Below, piece by piece: positions 16,637-25,411 of a stretch of 64,000 nt of DNA. The first letter of the stretch is position 1. Each line of letters starts with the position of its first letter. The notes under the pieces were generated by a model. The model ran no database searches. It had not been told where the DNA came from and saw nothing but the letters and a program-made list of their open reading frames with translations. Location of the stretch: positions 1 to 64,000 of the forward strand of contig NZ_WRXN01000017.1 of NCBI RefSeq assembly GCF_009758205.1. The letters are read 5' to 3'. Source of the DNA: Chitinophaga tropicalis. Its GTDB lineage: Bacteria; Bacteroidota; Bacteroidia; Chitinophagales; Chitinophagaceae. The translations under genes were made by a program, and so were the position numbers.

Positions 16637-18772
16637 ATGAAGACCTATGATGAGAAACACATCAGAAACATAGTATTATTGGGCGCCGCCAAGAGCGGAA
16701 AGACCACTCTTTGCGAAACAATGCTGTTCGAAGCCGGGATTATTCCCAGACGCGGTACCGTTGAAGAAAGGAACACCGTTTCCGACTATCATGAGGTAGA
16801 GCATGACCGCGGCAGCTCGGTTTACGCCACCTGCCTGCATACAGAATGGCGGGACTATAAGATCAATATCATTGATACGCCCGGCCTGGAAGACTTTATA
16901 GGAGAGATCATTTCCTCTATCCGGGTATGCGATACCGCCCTGCTACTGCTCAATGCCCAATATGGTGTAGAAGTAGGTACCTCCCAGATATGGGACTATG
17001 TGGATAAATATCAGAAACCAACTATTCTGGCAGTTAACCAGCTGGACACTGAACAGGCCAATTTCACCCGTACAGTGGAAGAGGCCCGGAAGGTATTCGG
17101 TACAGCGGTGACCATCATGCAATACCCTGTAAACCAGGGGCCGGGTTTTAACAGTGTTATAGACCTGTTGAAAATGACCCTCTACCGTTTCCCGGAAAAT
17201 GGCGGCAAACCTGAAAAACTGCCTATCCCGGACAGTGAAAAAGAACAGGCAGAACGCCTGCATAATGAACTGGTTGAAAAAGCGGCAGAGAATGACGATA
17301 CCCTGATGGAGCAGTATTTCGAAAAAGGGAACCTGGATGAGGATGAACTGCGCCAGGGACTGAAAATAGGTATGCTGAAACACCAGGTGTTCCCCGTCTT
17401 CTGCTTATCAGCCACCAATAATATGGGTAGCGGCCGGTTGATGGGATTTATTGACAATGTGGCGCCTTCCTCCCTGGAAATGCCGCCCGAACAGGCCGAA
17501 GATGGGAGTCCCATTCCCTGCGATCCTGCTGGTCCGCCGGTATTGTTCATCTTTAAGACCCTGCTGGAACCTCATATTGGGCGCCTCTCATTCTTTAAAG
17601 TACTCTCCGGTGAGGTAAAGGCAGGGGCTGAATTGTATAATGAAAAAGGCAATACTGCCGAGCGACTGAACCAGCTCTTTATTACCGACGGTAAGAACCG
17701 GCAGAATGCAGAGATACTGCGTACAGGAGATATTGGTTGTACGCTTAAATTAAAGAATACACTTACCAATCATACTTTAAGTGATAAGCAATATGGCAAA
17801 CAGGTACATCCTATAGATTTTCCACGTCCCAAGGTGCGCGTAGCCATAGAGGCCACTAATAAGGGAGACGATGAAAAGCTGGGAGAGGTGTTGAGTGAGA
17901 TCCATATGGAAGACCCTACATTGGAAATAGAATATAACCGTGAGCTGAAGCAGGTTATTCTTCACGGACAGGGAGACCTGCACCTTGCATTGACCCGTTG
18001 GAGGCTGGAGAATATCTACAGGATGCACGTTGAATTTTTACCGGCGAAGATCCCTTACAGAGAAACCATCCGTAAGCCGGCCAATGCTACTTACCGGCAT
18101 AAAAAGCAATCCGGCGGAGCAGGGCAGTTCGGAGAAGTATTTCTGACCATAGAGCCATATTATGAAGGAATGCCTCCCTATAAAGAACATCCCGTACGTG
18201 ATACGGAAGAGATAGCATTGACCTGGGGAGGCAAGCTGGTGTTCAATAACTGTATAGTAGGAGGGGCCATAGACAGCCGTTTCCTGCCTTCTATCCTCAA
18301 AGGTATTATGGAAAAGATGCAGGAAGGGCCGCTGACGGGTTCTTATGTAAGGGATATCCGTGTCAGTGTATATGATGGTAAGATGCACCCGGTAGACAGT
18401 AATGATATTTCTTTTAAGATCGCCGGTATGATGGCTTTCAGGGACGCCTTTCACCAGGCTTCTCCCCAGTTGCTGGAGCCGGTTTTTGACCTTGAGACCA
18501 CCGCTCCGGATAGTATGATGGGAGATATCATGGGAGAGCTGCAAAGCCGCCGTAGTGTTATAACCGGGATGGATACCCTGAACGGTTACCAGGTTATAAA
18601 GGCACGTACGCCGCAGGCGGAGCTGGATAAGCTGTATGCTGCTTTAAGGAATGTTACACAGGGTAAAGCAAAGATCAATGCAGCGTTTGCTGAATATGCA
18701 CCTGTTCCGCCTGAGATACAGAAGAAGTTATCTGAAGAATATAAAGGTGCAGAACTGGCGCCGAGCTATTGA
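16637..18772 (+). CDS. Elongation factor G paralogue (EF-G2-like), probably without GTPase activity
   Basis: 711 aa with the full EF-G domain order: G domain (1-280), domain II, III, IV (about 480-600) and V. The P-loop is G16-AAKSGKTT24. Key departures from canonical EF-G are visible. Switch I reads RGSSV instead of RGITI. Switch II reads D80-TPGL84 instead of DTPGH, so the catalytic His is Leu. The G4 motif is NQLD (134-137) instead of NKxD. Loss of the switch II His removes the residue that activates water for GTP hydrolysis. Bacteroides species have an EF-G2 paralogue reported to support translocation without GTP hydrolysis under carbon limitation, and this protein may be its counterpart. 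It is monocistronic, with a terminator right after it. Confidence 0.88.
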   Translation: MKTYDEKHIRNIVLLGAAKSGKTTLCETMLFEAGIIPRRGTVEERNTVSDYHEVEHDRGSSVYATCLHTEWRDYKINIIDTPGLEDFIGEIISSIRVCDTALLLLNAQYGVEVGTSQIWDYVDKYQKPTILAVNQLDTEQANFTRTVEEARKVFGTAVTIMQYPVNQGPGFNSVIDLLKMTLYRFPENGGKPEKLPIPDSEKEQAERLHNELVEKAAENDDTLMEQYFEKGNLDEDELRQGLKIGMLKHQVFPVFCLSATNNMGSGRLMGFIDNVAPSSLEMPPEQAEDGSPIPCDPAGPPVLFIFKTLLEPHIGRLSFFKVLSGEVKAGAELYNEKGNTAERLNQLFITDGKNRQNAEILRTGDIGCTLKLKNTLTNHTLSDKQYGKQVHPIDFPRPKVRVAIEATNKGDDEKLGEVLSEIHMEDPTLEIEYNRELKQVILHGQGDLHLALTRWRLENIYRMHVEFLPAKIPYRETIRKPANATYRHKKQSGGAGQFGEVFLTIEPYYEGMPPYKEHPVRDTEEIALTWGGKLVFNNCIVGGAIDSRFLPSILKGIMEKMQEGPLTGSYVRDIRVSVYDGKMHPVDSNDISFKIAGMMAFRDAFHQASPQLLEPVFDLETTAPDSMMGDIMGELQSRRSVITGMDTLNGYQVIKARTPQAELDKLYAALRNVTQGKAKINAAFAEYAPVPPEIQKKLSEEYKGAELAPSY

Positions 18773-18794
18773 GGTATTTAAATTTCAGGCTAAG

Positions 18795-18830
18795 GAGGCT
18801 GTATCATACCTTTGATACAGCCTCTTTCAG
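18795..18830. terminator. Bidirectional terminator between convergent genes
   Basis: A 12-bp perfect stem (18795-18806 with 18813-18824) is followed by CTTTC. It separates the EF-G paralogue from the YifB gene, which ends at 18835 on the other strand. Confidence 0.8.
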
Positions 18831-18834
18831 TTAA

Positions 18835-20376
18835 TTACTTATCCCACCAATTCTCTCTATCCAGGCTCCTGTGCTGAATTGCTTCAATGATATGCGTCGT
18901 TTCAACCTGTTCACTTCCTGCAAGATCTGCTGAAGTACGGCTAACTTTCAATATCCTGTCATACGCTCTGGCTGAGAGTTTCAGTCTATGCATAGCATTT
19001 CTGAGGAGTGTTTCTGTTTCATTATTCAGTTTACAGAATTTTTTTAATAGCTGGCTATTCATCTGTGCGTTACAATGTATATCATCATATACTTTAAAGC
19101 GTTGTATTTGTATTTCTCTCGCCATCACTACTCTGCTTCTGATAGTTTCACTGGATTCTTCTACGGTATCATCCAGAAGAGATTGTATCGGCGCCGGAGT
19201 TACTTCTATATGCAGGTCTATCCTGTCCATGAGTGGGCCGGATACTTTATTCAGATATTTCTGTACTGTACCGGGTACGCAGGTACATGGTTTCTCAGGA
19301 TGGGTGAAGAAACCGCAGGGGCATGGATTCATGGAAGCGATCAGCATAAAACCTGCAGGGAAATCAACCGTCTGTAATGCTCTTGAAATAGAAACCCGCC
19401 GGTCTTCAATTGGTTGCCGTAATACTTCCAGGGCGGCCCTGCTGAACTCAGGCAGTTCATCCAGGAACAATACACCATTGTGCGCCAATGATATTTCTCC
19501 TGGTTGTGGAAAACGTCCTCCACCTACCAGGGCGGTATCACTTATACTATGGTGTGGAGAGCGGAAGGGTCTTTGTGTGATAAGAGAAATATCAGAAAGC
19601 AGTTTACCCGCTACTGAATGGATCTTGGTTGTTTCCAGCGCTTCATTCAGGCTCAGAGGAGGTAAAATGGTACAAAGACGTTTGGCCAGCATGGTTTTAC
19701 CCGCTCCAGGAGGGCCTATCATCAAGGCGTTATGTCCGCCTGCGGCAGCTAATTCCATAGCCCGTTTCACATTGTATTGTCCTTTAACATCGTTGAAGTC
19801 GATGTCAAAGTGATCCCGCCGGGAGAGTATCTTTTGTATGTCCACTTTGACGGGAGGAACAGCATCCGGCGCTTCCAGCAATTTAAGTACTTCTCTGAGA
19901 TGACCAACAGCGTAAACATCCAACCCATTCACCATTGCAGCTTCCTGTGCATTCCTGGAAGGAACGATCAGACCGCTGAAGCCGTCCTGTTTTGCTTTTA
20001 TAGCTATTGGTAGGGCTCCCCTGATAGGCAATACAGTACCATCTAAAGACAGTTCTCCCATGATTGTGAACCGGGATAATATTGCCCCGTCTATCTGCCC
20101 GGAAGCAGCCAGCAGCCCTAATGCTATGGGCAGATCATAAGCCGAGCCTACCTTCCTGATATCAGCCGGGGCCATGTTAACAACTGTTCTGAAACGGGGG
20201 AATTTATATCCAAGATCTGTGATGGCAGATTCAATACGCCGTTCACTTTCTTTGACAGCACTATCAGGTAATCCTACAATGTAAAATTGAGTGCCTTTGG
20301 GAGATACGTTAACTTCTATTACAATGGAAATGGCTTCTACGCCTTGTACAGCGCTACCAAAGGTTTTAACAATCAT
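18835..20376 (-). CDS. YifB/ComM-family AAA+ ATPase (Mg-chelatase-like)
   Basis: 513 aa. An N-terminal Lon-protease-like ChlI domain (about 1-165; IVIEVNVSPKG, LPDSAVKESERRIESAI) is followed by the AAA+ module. That module has Walker A GPPGAGKTMLAKRL, Walker B GVLFLDELPEF and an arginine-rich region FRSPHHSISDTALVGGG. A Cys-rich insert (CPCGFFTHPEKPCTC) may bind zinc. ComM, the best-known member, is a hexameric helicase that extends recombination joints during natural transformation. Here that role is inferred. The next same-strand gene upstream is the MutS-like ATPase (gap 68 bp), so a DNA-repair or recombination pair is plausible. Confidence 0.9.
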   Translation of the reverse strand: MIVKTFGSAVQGVEAISIVIEVNVSPKGTQFYIVGLPDSAVKESERRIESAITDLGYKFPRFRTVVNMAPADIRKVGSAYDLPIALGLLAASGQIDGAILSRFTIMGELSLDGTVLPIRGALPIAIKAKQDGFSGLIVPSRNAQEAAMVNGLDVYAVGHLREVLKLLEAPDAVPPVKVDIQKILSRRDHFDIDFNDVKGQYNVKRAMELAAAGGHNALMIGPPGAGKTMLAKRLCTILPPLSLNEALETTKIHSVAGKLLSDISLITQRPFRSPHHSISDTALVGGGRFPQPGEISLAHNGVLFLDELPEFSRAALEVLRQPIEDRRVSISRALQTVDFPAGFMLIASMNPCPCGFFTHPEKPCTCVPGTVQKYLNKVSGPLMDRIDLHIEVTPAPIQSLLDDTVEESSETIRSRVVMAREIQIQRFKVYDDIHCNAQMNSQLLKKFCKLNNETETLLRNAMHRLKLSARAYDRILKVSRTSADLAGSEQVETTHIIEAIQHRSLDRENWWDK

Positions 20377-20444
20377 GGATGACTATTTAACTGAAAATGG
20401 GCGAATTTAAGAAATCCGCCCATTCCCGTTTTTGTTCATTTTGT

Positions 20445-21773
20445 TTATTTTATCTGATCAAGCAATTCAAGTACCTTCTCCCTTTTTAGTATCAGGTAAC
20501 CTATCTTCTCTTTTGCGATCCCTTCTTTCAGCTGATAGGTAAAGTACAGGTTATCATCTATCACTTCAGATTCAAAATACTTGAACATAATATTTGGTGC
20601 ATTACGCAGCTCGTCTGCAATTTCGTACAGGTGCGTGGATAAGATGAACAGGCAGTTGGTACTTTTCAGTAACCCGTTTATAACCGCCAGAGAACAGTTT
20701 TTAGCATCTTCCACATTTGTTCCTTTGAACATCTCATCTATCAGCACCAGCCATTTCCTGTTATCGTTTATTGTAACGATAGTGTTCTTGATCCTTTGTA
20801 CTTCATTGAAAAAGAAGCTTTCCCCTTTGAAGATATTGTCCTGTACCTGTATGTTACTGAAGATACCGTTAAAGAAGCTCAGCTTCATGCTACCGGCGGG
20901 TACGCCCATACCTATATGCGCCATGAATACGGCTACTCCTACAGCTTTGATGAAAGTTGTTTTTCCGGCCATATTGGCGCCTGTAAGGAACAGGAAATGC
21001 GACTGTGGTTTCAGCCCGATATCATACGCCACGGGCTTGGGAATGATAAGATGATACAGGTCTTTCAGCTCTACAAAAGGATGGGAGGTATCTTCGAAAG
21101 TGGGAAACTGCAGGTTAAAATGCCGTACTGCTTTTGCCATGGCATAATAGGCATCCAGCCTGCGGTAAATGTCTAACAGCTCGGAAATAGTTTTACGGTG
21201 TTTCTTGCGGATATAATGATCATATCGTAATATCTGTACGAAAGATACCGGGCCACTTTCGTTGGCGGCAATGATGTCATTAAATTCTTTCTGGTATAGC
21301 AGGTGGTGGGCCCTGTCCAGCAGTTGTTTTAAAACCTTTGGCGTCTGGTCTGTATTGAATTTTTCCTCGAGCATGCGGAAACCTTTCAGCAGCGCCAGCA
21401 ACTGGGTAAAGGAGAATTTAATGAAGCCAAAGTCAGGTGCATAGATGGTTTTGGTCAGCACAGCGCTTACCAGCAATGATAGTCCTTCCGGATTACTGAT
21501 AGGTTCTATTTGTGCTTCCAGGTAATTCTCCATCACTACAATAGTGCCATTGGAGATATCTGCAGGCCAGCTGTCTTCTTCTTTCAGGATATATTGTAAC
21601 GTTTGCTGACGTTGTTCTATTGACGTTATATCTTTTAACGGAGTACTGAACAGTTGTCTGAGGTAATCCCTTCCGCCTGATGTAGTAGTGAAATCGAGTT
21701 TATGGAACAGGGAATATTCCTCGTCACGGTTGAAGATAGATAGATCGTAGTAGGTTGTTTTGTCCAGTTCCAT
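20445..21773 (-). CDS. MutS-like ATPase lacking the mismatch-recognition domain
   Basis: 442 aa. Only the core-helical region and the ATPase domain V are present. Walker A is TGANMAGKTTFIKAVG and Walker B is LVLIDEMFKGTN, followed by a signature-like CSLAVINGLL and the His-loop LSTHLYEI. The N-terminal MutS domain I with its Phe-x-Glu mismatch wedge, and the MutS2-type Smr nuclease domain, are both absent. The protein therefore cannot be a standard mismatch-repair MutS. This short type is frequent in Bacteroidota and its function is unknown. It is probably transcribed ahead of the YifB gene. Confidence 0.85.
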   Translation of the reverse strand: MELDKTTYYDLSIFNRDEEYSLFHKLDFTTTSGGRDYLRQLFSTPLKDITSIEQRQQTLQYILKEEDSWPADISNGTIVVMENYLEAQIEPISNPEGLSLLVSAVLTKTIYAPDFGFIKFSFTQLLALLKGFRMLEEKFNTDQTPKVLKQLLDRAHHLLYQKEFNDIIAANESGPVSFVQILRYDHYIRKKHRKTISELLDIYRRLDAYYAMAKAVRHFNLQFPTFEDTSHPFVELKDLYHLIIPKPVAYDIGLKPQSHFLFLTGANMAGKTTFIKAVGVAVFMAHIGMGVPAGSMKLSFFNGIFSNIQVQDNIFKGESFFFNEVQRIKNTIVTINDNRKWLVLIDEMFKGTNVEDAKNCSLAVINGLLKSTNCLFILSTHLYEIADELRNAPNIMFKYFESEVIDDNLYFTYQLKEGIAKEKIGYLILKREKVLELLDQIK

Positions 21774-21847
21774 GCACAGGTATTTTTAGTGAATATAAGA
21801 AATGCTGTTGGCTCCTTTATAGATGATATAGCAGAAAAATTCCATAA

Positions 21848-21878
21848 TAAAAAATCCTCCGGAGCGGACCGGAGGATT
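21848..21878 (-). terminator. Intrinsic terminator of the ubiE-porT-pyrC operon
   Basis: AATCCTCCGG pairs with CCGGAGGATT (21853-21878) with a 6-base loop, followed on the minus strand by a run of T. It sits 25 bases past the pyrC stop. Confidence 0.85.
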
Positions 21879-21902
21879 AAAATGCTTTATGACACAGGAT
21901 AA

Positions 21903-23249
21903 TTACCTGTTAAACAGCAGTCTCTGGCCTTTGGCAGATTCATTGAACTGTCCGTTCTCATATGCCAGGTGACCATTTACAAAGGTATGTGTCACTGCTG
22001 CAGGGAAGGTATGTTCTTCAAAGGGAGACCAGCCGCATTTGTAGTAGACGTTATGTTTATCTACCATAGTAGCCTGTTGCAGGTCTACGATCACGCAATC
22101 GGCGAAGTACCCTTCACGGAGATATCCTCTTTCTTTTATCTGGAAGCAGATGGCTGGTGCATGGCTCATTTTCTCCACTACTTTTTCCAGTGTGATATTG
22201 CCCAATGCTGCATGTTCCAGCATCATCAGCAGGCTATGCTGTACCAATGGTACGCCGGAGGGCGCCTGCAGGTAAGGTTGCTGTTTTTCTTCCCATGTGT
22301 GCGGAGCATGGTCTGTGGCAATAATGTCCAGCCTGTCATCCAGCAATCCTTTCCACAGGCCGTGTTTATTATGTTCTGCTTTGATAGCAGGATTACATTT
22401 GATCAGGTTGCCATAACGCGCATAATCATCTGCGGTAAAGTAGAGGTGATGTACACATACTTCAGCTGTGATACGTTTTTCCGCCAGTGGCAGCATGTTA
22501 CTGAAGAGCTGTAATTCTTTCTCAGTAGAGATATGCAGGATATGTAACCTTGAGTTGAATTTTTTTGCGAACTGGATAGCAACCAGGGACGATTCAAAAC
22601 AGCCTTCCTCGTTACGGATGAGTGGATGATAAGCCGCTGTAAGGTTTTCTGCGCCTACTTCCTGTTTGTATTTCTCCATATTGGCTTTGATGATCTTTTC
22701 ATCTTCACAGTGTGTGGCGATGAGCAGTTCACTGCCGGAAAAGATACGCTCCAGAGTAAGGTAATTGTCTACCAGCATATTGCCGGTAGAAGAGCCCATG
22801 AAGATCTTTACACCGCAGATCTCGTTCTTCTTTTCATTGGTGCGCAGTACTTCCTCTGCATTATCGTTGGCTACGCCCATGAAGAAAGAGTAGTTGGCCA
22901 GAGAGCTGTTGGCCGCGATCTTATATTTATCTTCCAGTAATTCCTGTGTAAGTGCCGCCGGTTGTGTATTGGGCATTTCCATGAAGCTGGTGGTGCCGCC
23001 GGCAATAGCTGCCTTTGATTCTGTATAGATGGTAGCTTTATGGGTGAGGCCTGGTTCCCTGAAATGTACCTGGTCATCAATCACCCCGGGCAGAAGATGT
23101 TTACCTTCCCCGTTGATCTCTGTGTACTGGCCGCTTATGTTCAGCTGAGGAGCTATCTTTTCAATACGGCCATCTTTTATATATACGTCCTGAACTGTGG
23201 TTGTGCCTTCGTTCACCACAGAGATATTGCGGATTAAATATTGCTGCAT
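21903..23249 (-). CDS. pyrC: Dihydroorotase
   Basis: 448 aa, class I dihydroorotase of the amidohydrolase fold, third step of pyrimidine synthesis (carbamoyl-aspartate to dihydroorotate). The substrate motif VHFREPG (61-67) and the late Asp motif ATDHAPH are present. The usual metal-binding DxHxH reads D58-D-Q60-V-H62, with Gln in place of the first His; this variant is, as far as I know, typical of Bacteroidota enzymes. Further metal-site His residues appear in ATHCEDE and LHILHIS. It is the last gene of an operon with ubiE and porT (29 bp gap). A lone -7 box (TATCTTTG, 23261-23254) just before the ATG may add an internal promoter. Because of the missing ligand, an AllB/hydantoinase-like paralogue should be kept in mind. 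Confidence 0.88.
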   Translation of the reverse strand: MQQYLIRNISVVNEGTTTVQDVYIKDGRIEKIAPQLNISGQYTEINGEGKHLLPGVIDDQVHFREPGLTHKATIYTESKAAIAGGTTSFMEMPNTQPAALTQELLEDKYKIAANSSLANYSFFMGVANDNAEEVLRTNEKKNEICGVKIFMGSSTGNMLVDNYLTLERIFSGSELLIATHCEDEKIIKANMEKYKQEVGAENLTAAYHPLIRNEEGCFESSLVAIQFAKKFNSRLHILHISTEKELQLFSNMLPLAEKRITAEVCVHHLYFTADDYARYGNLIKCNPAIKAEHNKHGLWKGLLDDRLDIIATDHAPHTWEEKQQPYLQAPSGVPLVQHSLLMMLEHAALGNITLEKVVEKMSHAPAICFQIKERGYLREGYFADCVIVDLQQATMVDKHNVYYKCGWSPFEEHTFPAAVTHTFVNGHLAYENGQFNESAKGQRLLFNR

Positions 23250-23278
23250 GCAGCAAAGATAAGAAAGCTGGAGATAGA

Positions 23279-24007
23279 TTATCCTTCCAGGTGTATAGAG
23301 AATACGATCATCCTGGATTGCAGCTTATCGATCACATTGGAGTAGCGCAGGTTTTTATCTTTCACATGCACATTTCCGATACCGTTGCTGATCTTGAATT
23401 CAGGAGAGAAGATGAAGCTGGGGAAGTAGAATTCGAACCCGGCGCCAAATTCATAGCCATAATCGCTCTTCCTGATCTTCACCAGGTCTTCTGCACGGCG
23501 TGCGCGTGCATTGGAGGCCAGGTCATAGTCATACTTCAGGCCGGCAATCGTGTATACGCGCATGTTACCGATACGGTCTGATTTGAACTTTACCTGTACA
23601 GGGAAGCTGAGCAGGATGGATTCTATGTTCTTGGTAGTTTCCCGGGTAGGGAAGTTCTCTTTATAGTAAAGGTTTTTGGAAGCAAATAATAACTGCGGAT
23701 TGAAGCGCAGGTCAAAAAAGTCGCTCAGGCGTACGTTACCCAGCAGACCCAGGTTGAACCCGAAAGTTTTCAACGGTTCTGCTACCATGATAGAGTCCTG
23801 TTTCAGGAAGATCTCGTCATGAAACAACTTAAAGTTTGAATTGTTGGCGGCCAGGGTAATACCAAAGTAATAGGGCTTGGCATCATGTTCTTCCATGTGG
23901 ATAACGTCCTGCGCTTTTACGCCGGAGGTATTCCATAGGATTGCCAGTAATATTACCAGCGGGACGCGCAATAAATAGAGCTGATGCCGAATGTGAGCTT
24001 TTTGCAT
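23279..24007 (-). CDS. porT: PorT-like outer-membrane protein of type IX secretion
   Basis: 242 aa. A signal peptide (about 1-33, ending VKAQ) is followed by alternating amphipathic strands of an eight-stranded outer-membrane barrel (PFAM PorT-like), ending in a terminal strand RMIVFSIHLEG. The gene order ubiE-porT is conserved in Bacteroidota, which strongly supports the name. PorT is required for type IX protein secretion, the route used by the sorting-domain protein at 9494-11068. The ATG at 24007 lies inside ubiE (overlap 55 bp); a TTG at 23971 would still overlap, so the overlap is real. Confidence 0.85.
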   Translation of the reverse strand: MQKAHIRHQLYLLRVPLVILLAILWNTSGVKAQDVIHMEEHDAKPYYFGITLAANNSNFKLFHDEIFLKQDSIMVAEPLKTFGFNLGLLGNVRLSDFFDLRFNPQLLFASKNLYYKENFPTRETTKNIESILLSFPVQVKFKSDRIGNMRVYTIAGLKYDYDLASNARARRAEDLVKIRKSDYGYEFGAGFEFYFPSFIFSPEFKISNGIGNVHVKDKNLRYSNVIDKLQSRMIVFSIHLEG

Positions 24008-24690
24008 GTTACTGCTTGGAAACCGGTATTAGTTAAAATATTACACATTTCCTGACCTTGAGGAAAAGCCTTTACGGATTCAGGCAGGTAAGTATACGCC
24101 GCTTCACTCCTTGCTATCCATTTCCCGATCAGGGGTGTAATATAACGAAAATATAAATTATATATTTGTTTAATAGGAAAAACGGTAGGATTTGAAAACT
24201 CAAGAATTACCAGCTTCCCTCCCGGTTTCAGTACACGTAACATTTCAGACAGGCCTTTTTCCAGGTTCTCAAAGTTCCTCACACCATATGCTACCGTTAT
24301 AGCATCAAACGTCTGGTCAGGAAAACTTATTGTTTCGCTATCACCCAGCTGAAGTGTTATTTTGTCAGACAGACCTAGTTTCTCTATCTTCTCCCGGCCA
24401 AAGGAGAGCATACCTTCGGAGATGTCAATACCGGTTATTGTATTGGGATTGAGAAGTTTATTGGCCATGATAGCAAAATCGCCGGTACCGGTGGCCACAT
24501 CCAGCATCTTTTTAGGCTGCAGGGATTTAAGCTGCTTGAGCGCTTTTTTCCGCCATTGAATATCAATGCCTAAAGACATGAAATGGTTCAGAAAGTCATA
24601 GCGGTGCGCAATATCATTGAACATGGTCGCTATTTGTTCCTTCTTGCTTAATTTTGATGTGGCAAACGGTACGATCTTATTATCTGACAT
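23953..24690 (-). CDS. ubiE: Demethylmenaquinone / ubiquinone C-methyltransferase
   Basis: 245 aa from the ATG at 24690 (MSDNKIVPFATSKLSKKEQI). Longer extension to 24747 would cross the promoter box and is rejected. It is a class I SAM methyltransferase. Family motifs are MFNDIAHRYDFLNHFMSLGI, motif I MLDVATGTGDFA and VAYGVRNFENLEKGL. In this phylum it methylates demethylmenaquinone to menaquinone (MenG role), at the inner face of the membrane. It heads the ubiE-porT-pyrC operon. Confidence 0.93.
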   Translation of the reverse strand: MSDNKIVPFATSKLSKKEQIATMFNDIAHRYDFLNHFMSLGIDIQWRKKALKQLKSLQPKKMLDVATGTGDFAIMANKLLNPNTITGIDISEGMLSFGREKIEKLGLSDKITLQLGDSETISFPDQTFDAITVAYGVRNFENLEKGLSEMLRVLKPGGKLVILEFSNPTVFPIKQIYNLYFRYITPLIGKWIARSEAAYTYLPESVKAFPQGQEMCNILTNTGFQAVTCKKLTFGISSIYCASRW

Positions 24691-24696
24691 AGCCCG

Positions 24697-24704
24697 CAAA
24701 GTTA
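24697..24704 (-). promoter_or_regulatory. -7 element (TAACTTTG) of the ubiE operon
   Basis: TAACTTTG on the minus strand with a TTA at the -33 position (19-base spacer). It ends only 6 bases before the ubiE ATG, so the mRNA would be leaderless or nearly so if this is the true promoter. Confidence 0.5.
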
Positions 24705-24771
24705 GGGTGTAAATGTGATAATGTAAGAAAATAGGTTGTCTGACCATTCATTTAAAACATCCGACCAAGCT

Positions 24772-25380
24772 ATGATCATCAAATCAGCAGAATACCTTAT
24801 CAGCAATGTGGACTGGCAGAAATGTCCTAAACCGGATTTGCCGGAATATGCCTTTATAGGACGCTCCAATGTGGGAAAATCTTCCCTGATCAATATGCTG
24901 GCCAACAACGACAAGTTGGCCAAAACTTCCGGAACGCCCGGTAAGACCCAGCTGATCAACCATTTCCTGATCAACCAGGCCTGGTACCTGGTAGACCTGC
25001 CAGGGTATGGCTTTGCCAAGGTGAGCCAGTCACAGCGCAGGCAATGGGAACAAATGATAGAGAACTATCTCCGTAAACGGGAGAACCTGGTGAATGTATT
25101 TGTGCTGATAGATAGCCGGCATACACCGCAGAAGCTGGATATTGATTTCATTAACCAGCTGGGGGAATGGCAGATACCCTTCAACCTGGTATTTACGAAG
25201 GCTGATAAAAGTACCCAGGCTGAAACCAGCCGGAATGTCAAAGCATTCCTGAACAAACTGAGAGAGAACTGGGAATTCCTGCCTGCTCACTTTGTGACAA
25301 GTACAGTGAAGAAGTCCGGAAGGGACGCGATATTGAACTTCATTGACGAGATGAATATGCAGTTCCGGGCAATTGCCTAG
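24772..25380 (+). CDS. ysxC: Ribosome-biogenesis GTPase YsxC/EngB
   Basis: 202 aa from ATG 24772 (MIIKSAEYLISN). An in-frame ATG at 24736 adds 12 residues not typical of the family. It is a TRAFAC GTPase that helps assemble the 50S subunit. G1 is GRSNVGKSS, G2 is around SGTPGKTQ, G3 is DLPGYGFAKV, G4 is TKADK and G5 is TSTVKKSG. The gene is divergent from ubiE, sharing an 81-bp intergenic region. Confidence 0.93.
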   Translation: MIIKSAEYLISNVDWQKCPKPDLPEYAFIGRSNVGKSSLINMLANNDKLAKTSGTPGKTQLINHFLINQAWYLVDLPGYGFAKVSQSQRRQWEQMIENYLRKRENLVNVFVLIDSRHTPQKLDIDFINQLGEWQIPFNLVFTKADKSTQAETSRNVKAFLNKLRENWEFLPAHFVTSTVKKSGRDAILNFIDEMNMQFRAIA

Positions 25381-25411
25381 GAACTGCAGCCTTTTACCGG
25401 CCTGACCCGGT

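Noticed and set aside
18887-19813. 308-codon plus-strand frame opposite the YifB gene
   Set aside because: Antisense shadow; the minus-strand frame has all AAA+ motifs.
23254-23261. TATCTTTG as the main promoter of pyrC
   Set aside because: No -33 element at the right distance, and pyrC lies 29 bp behind porT in an operon.
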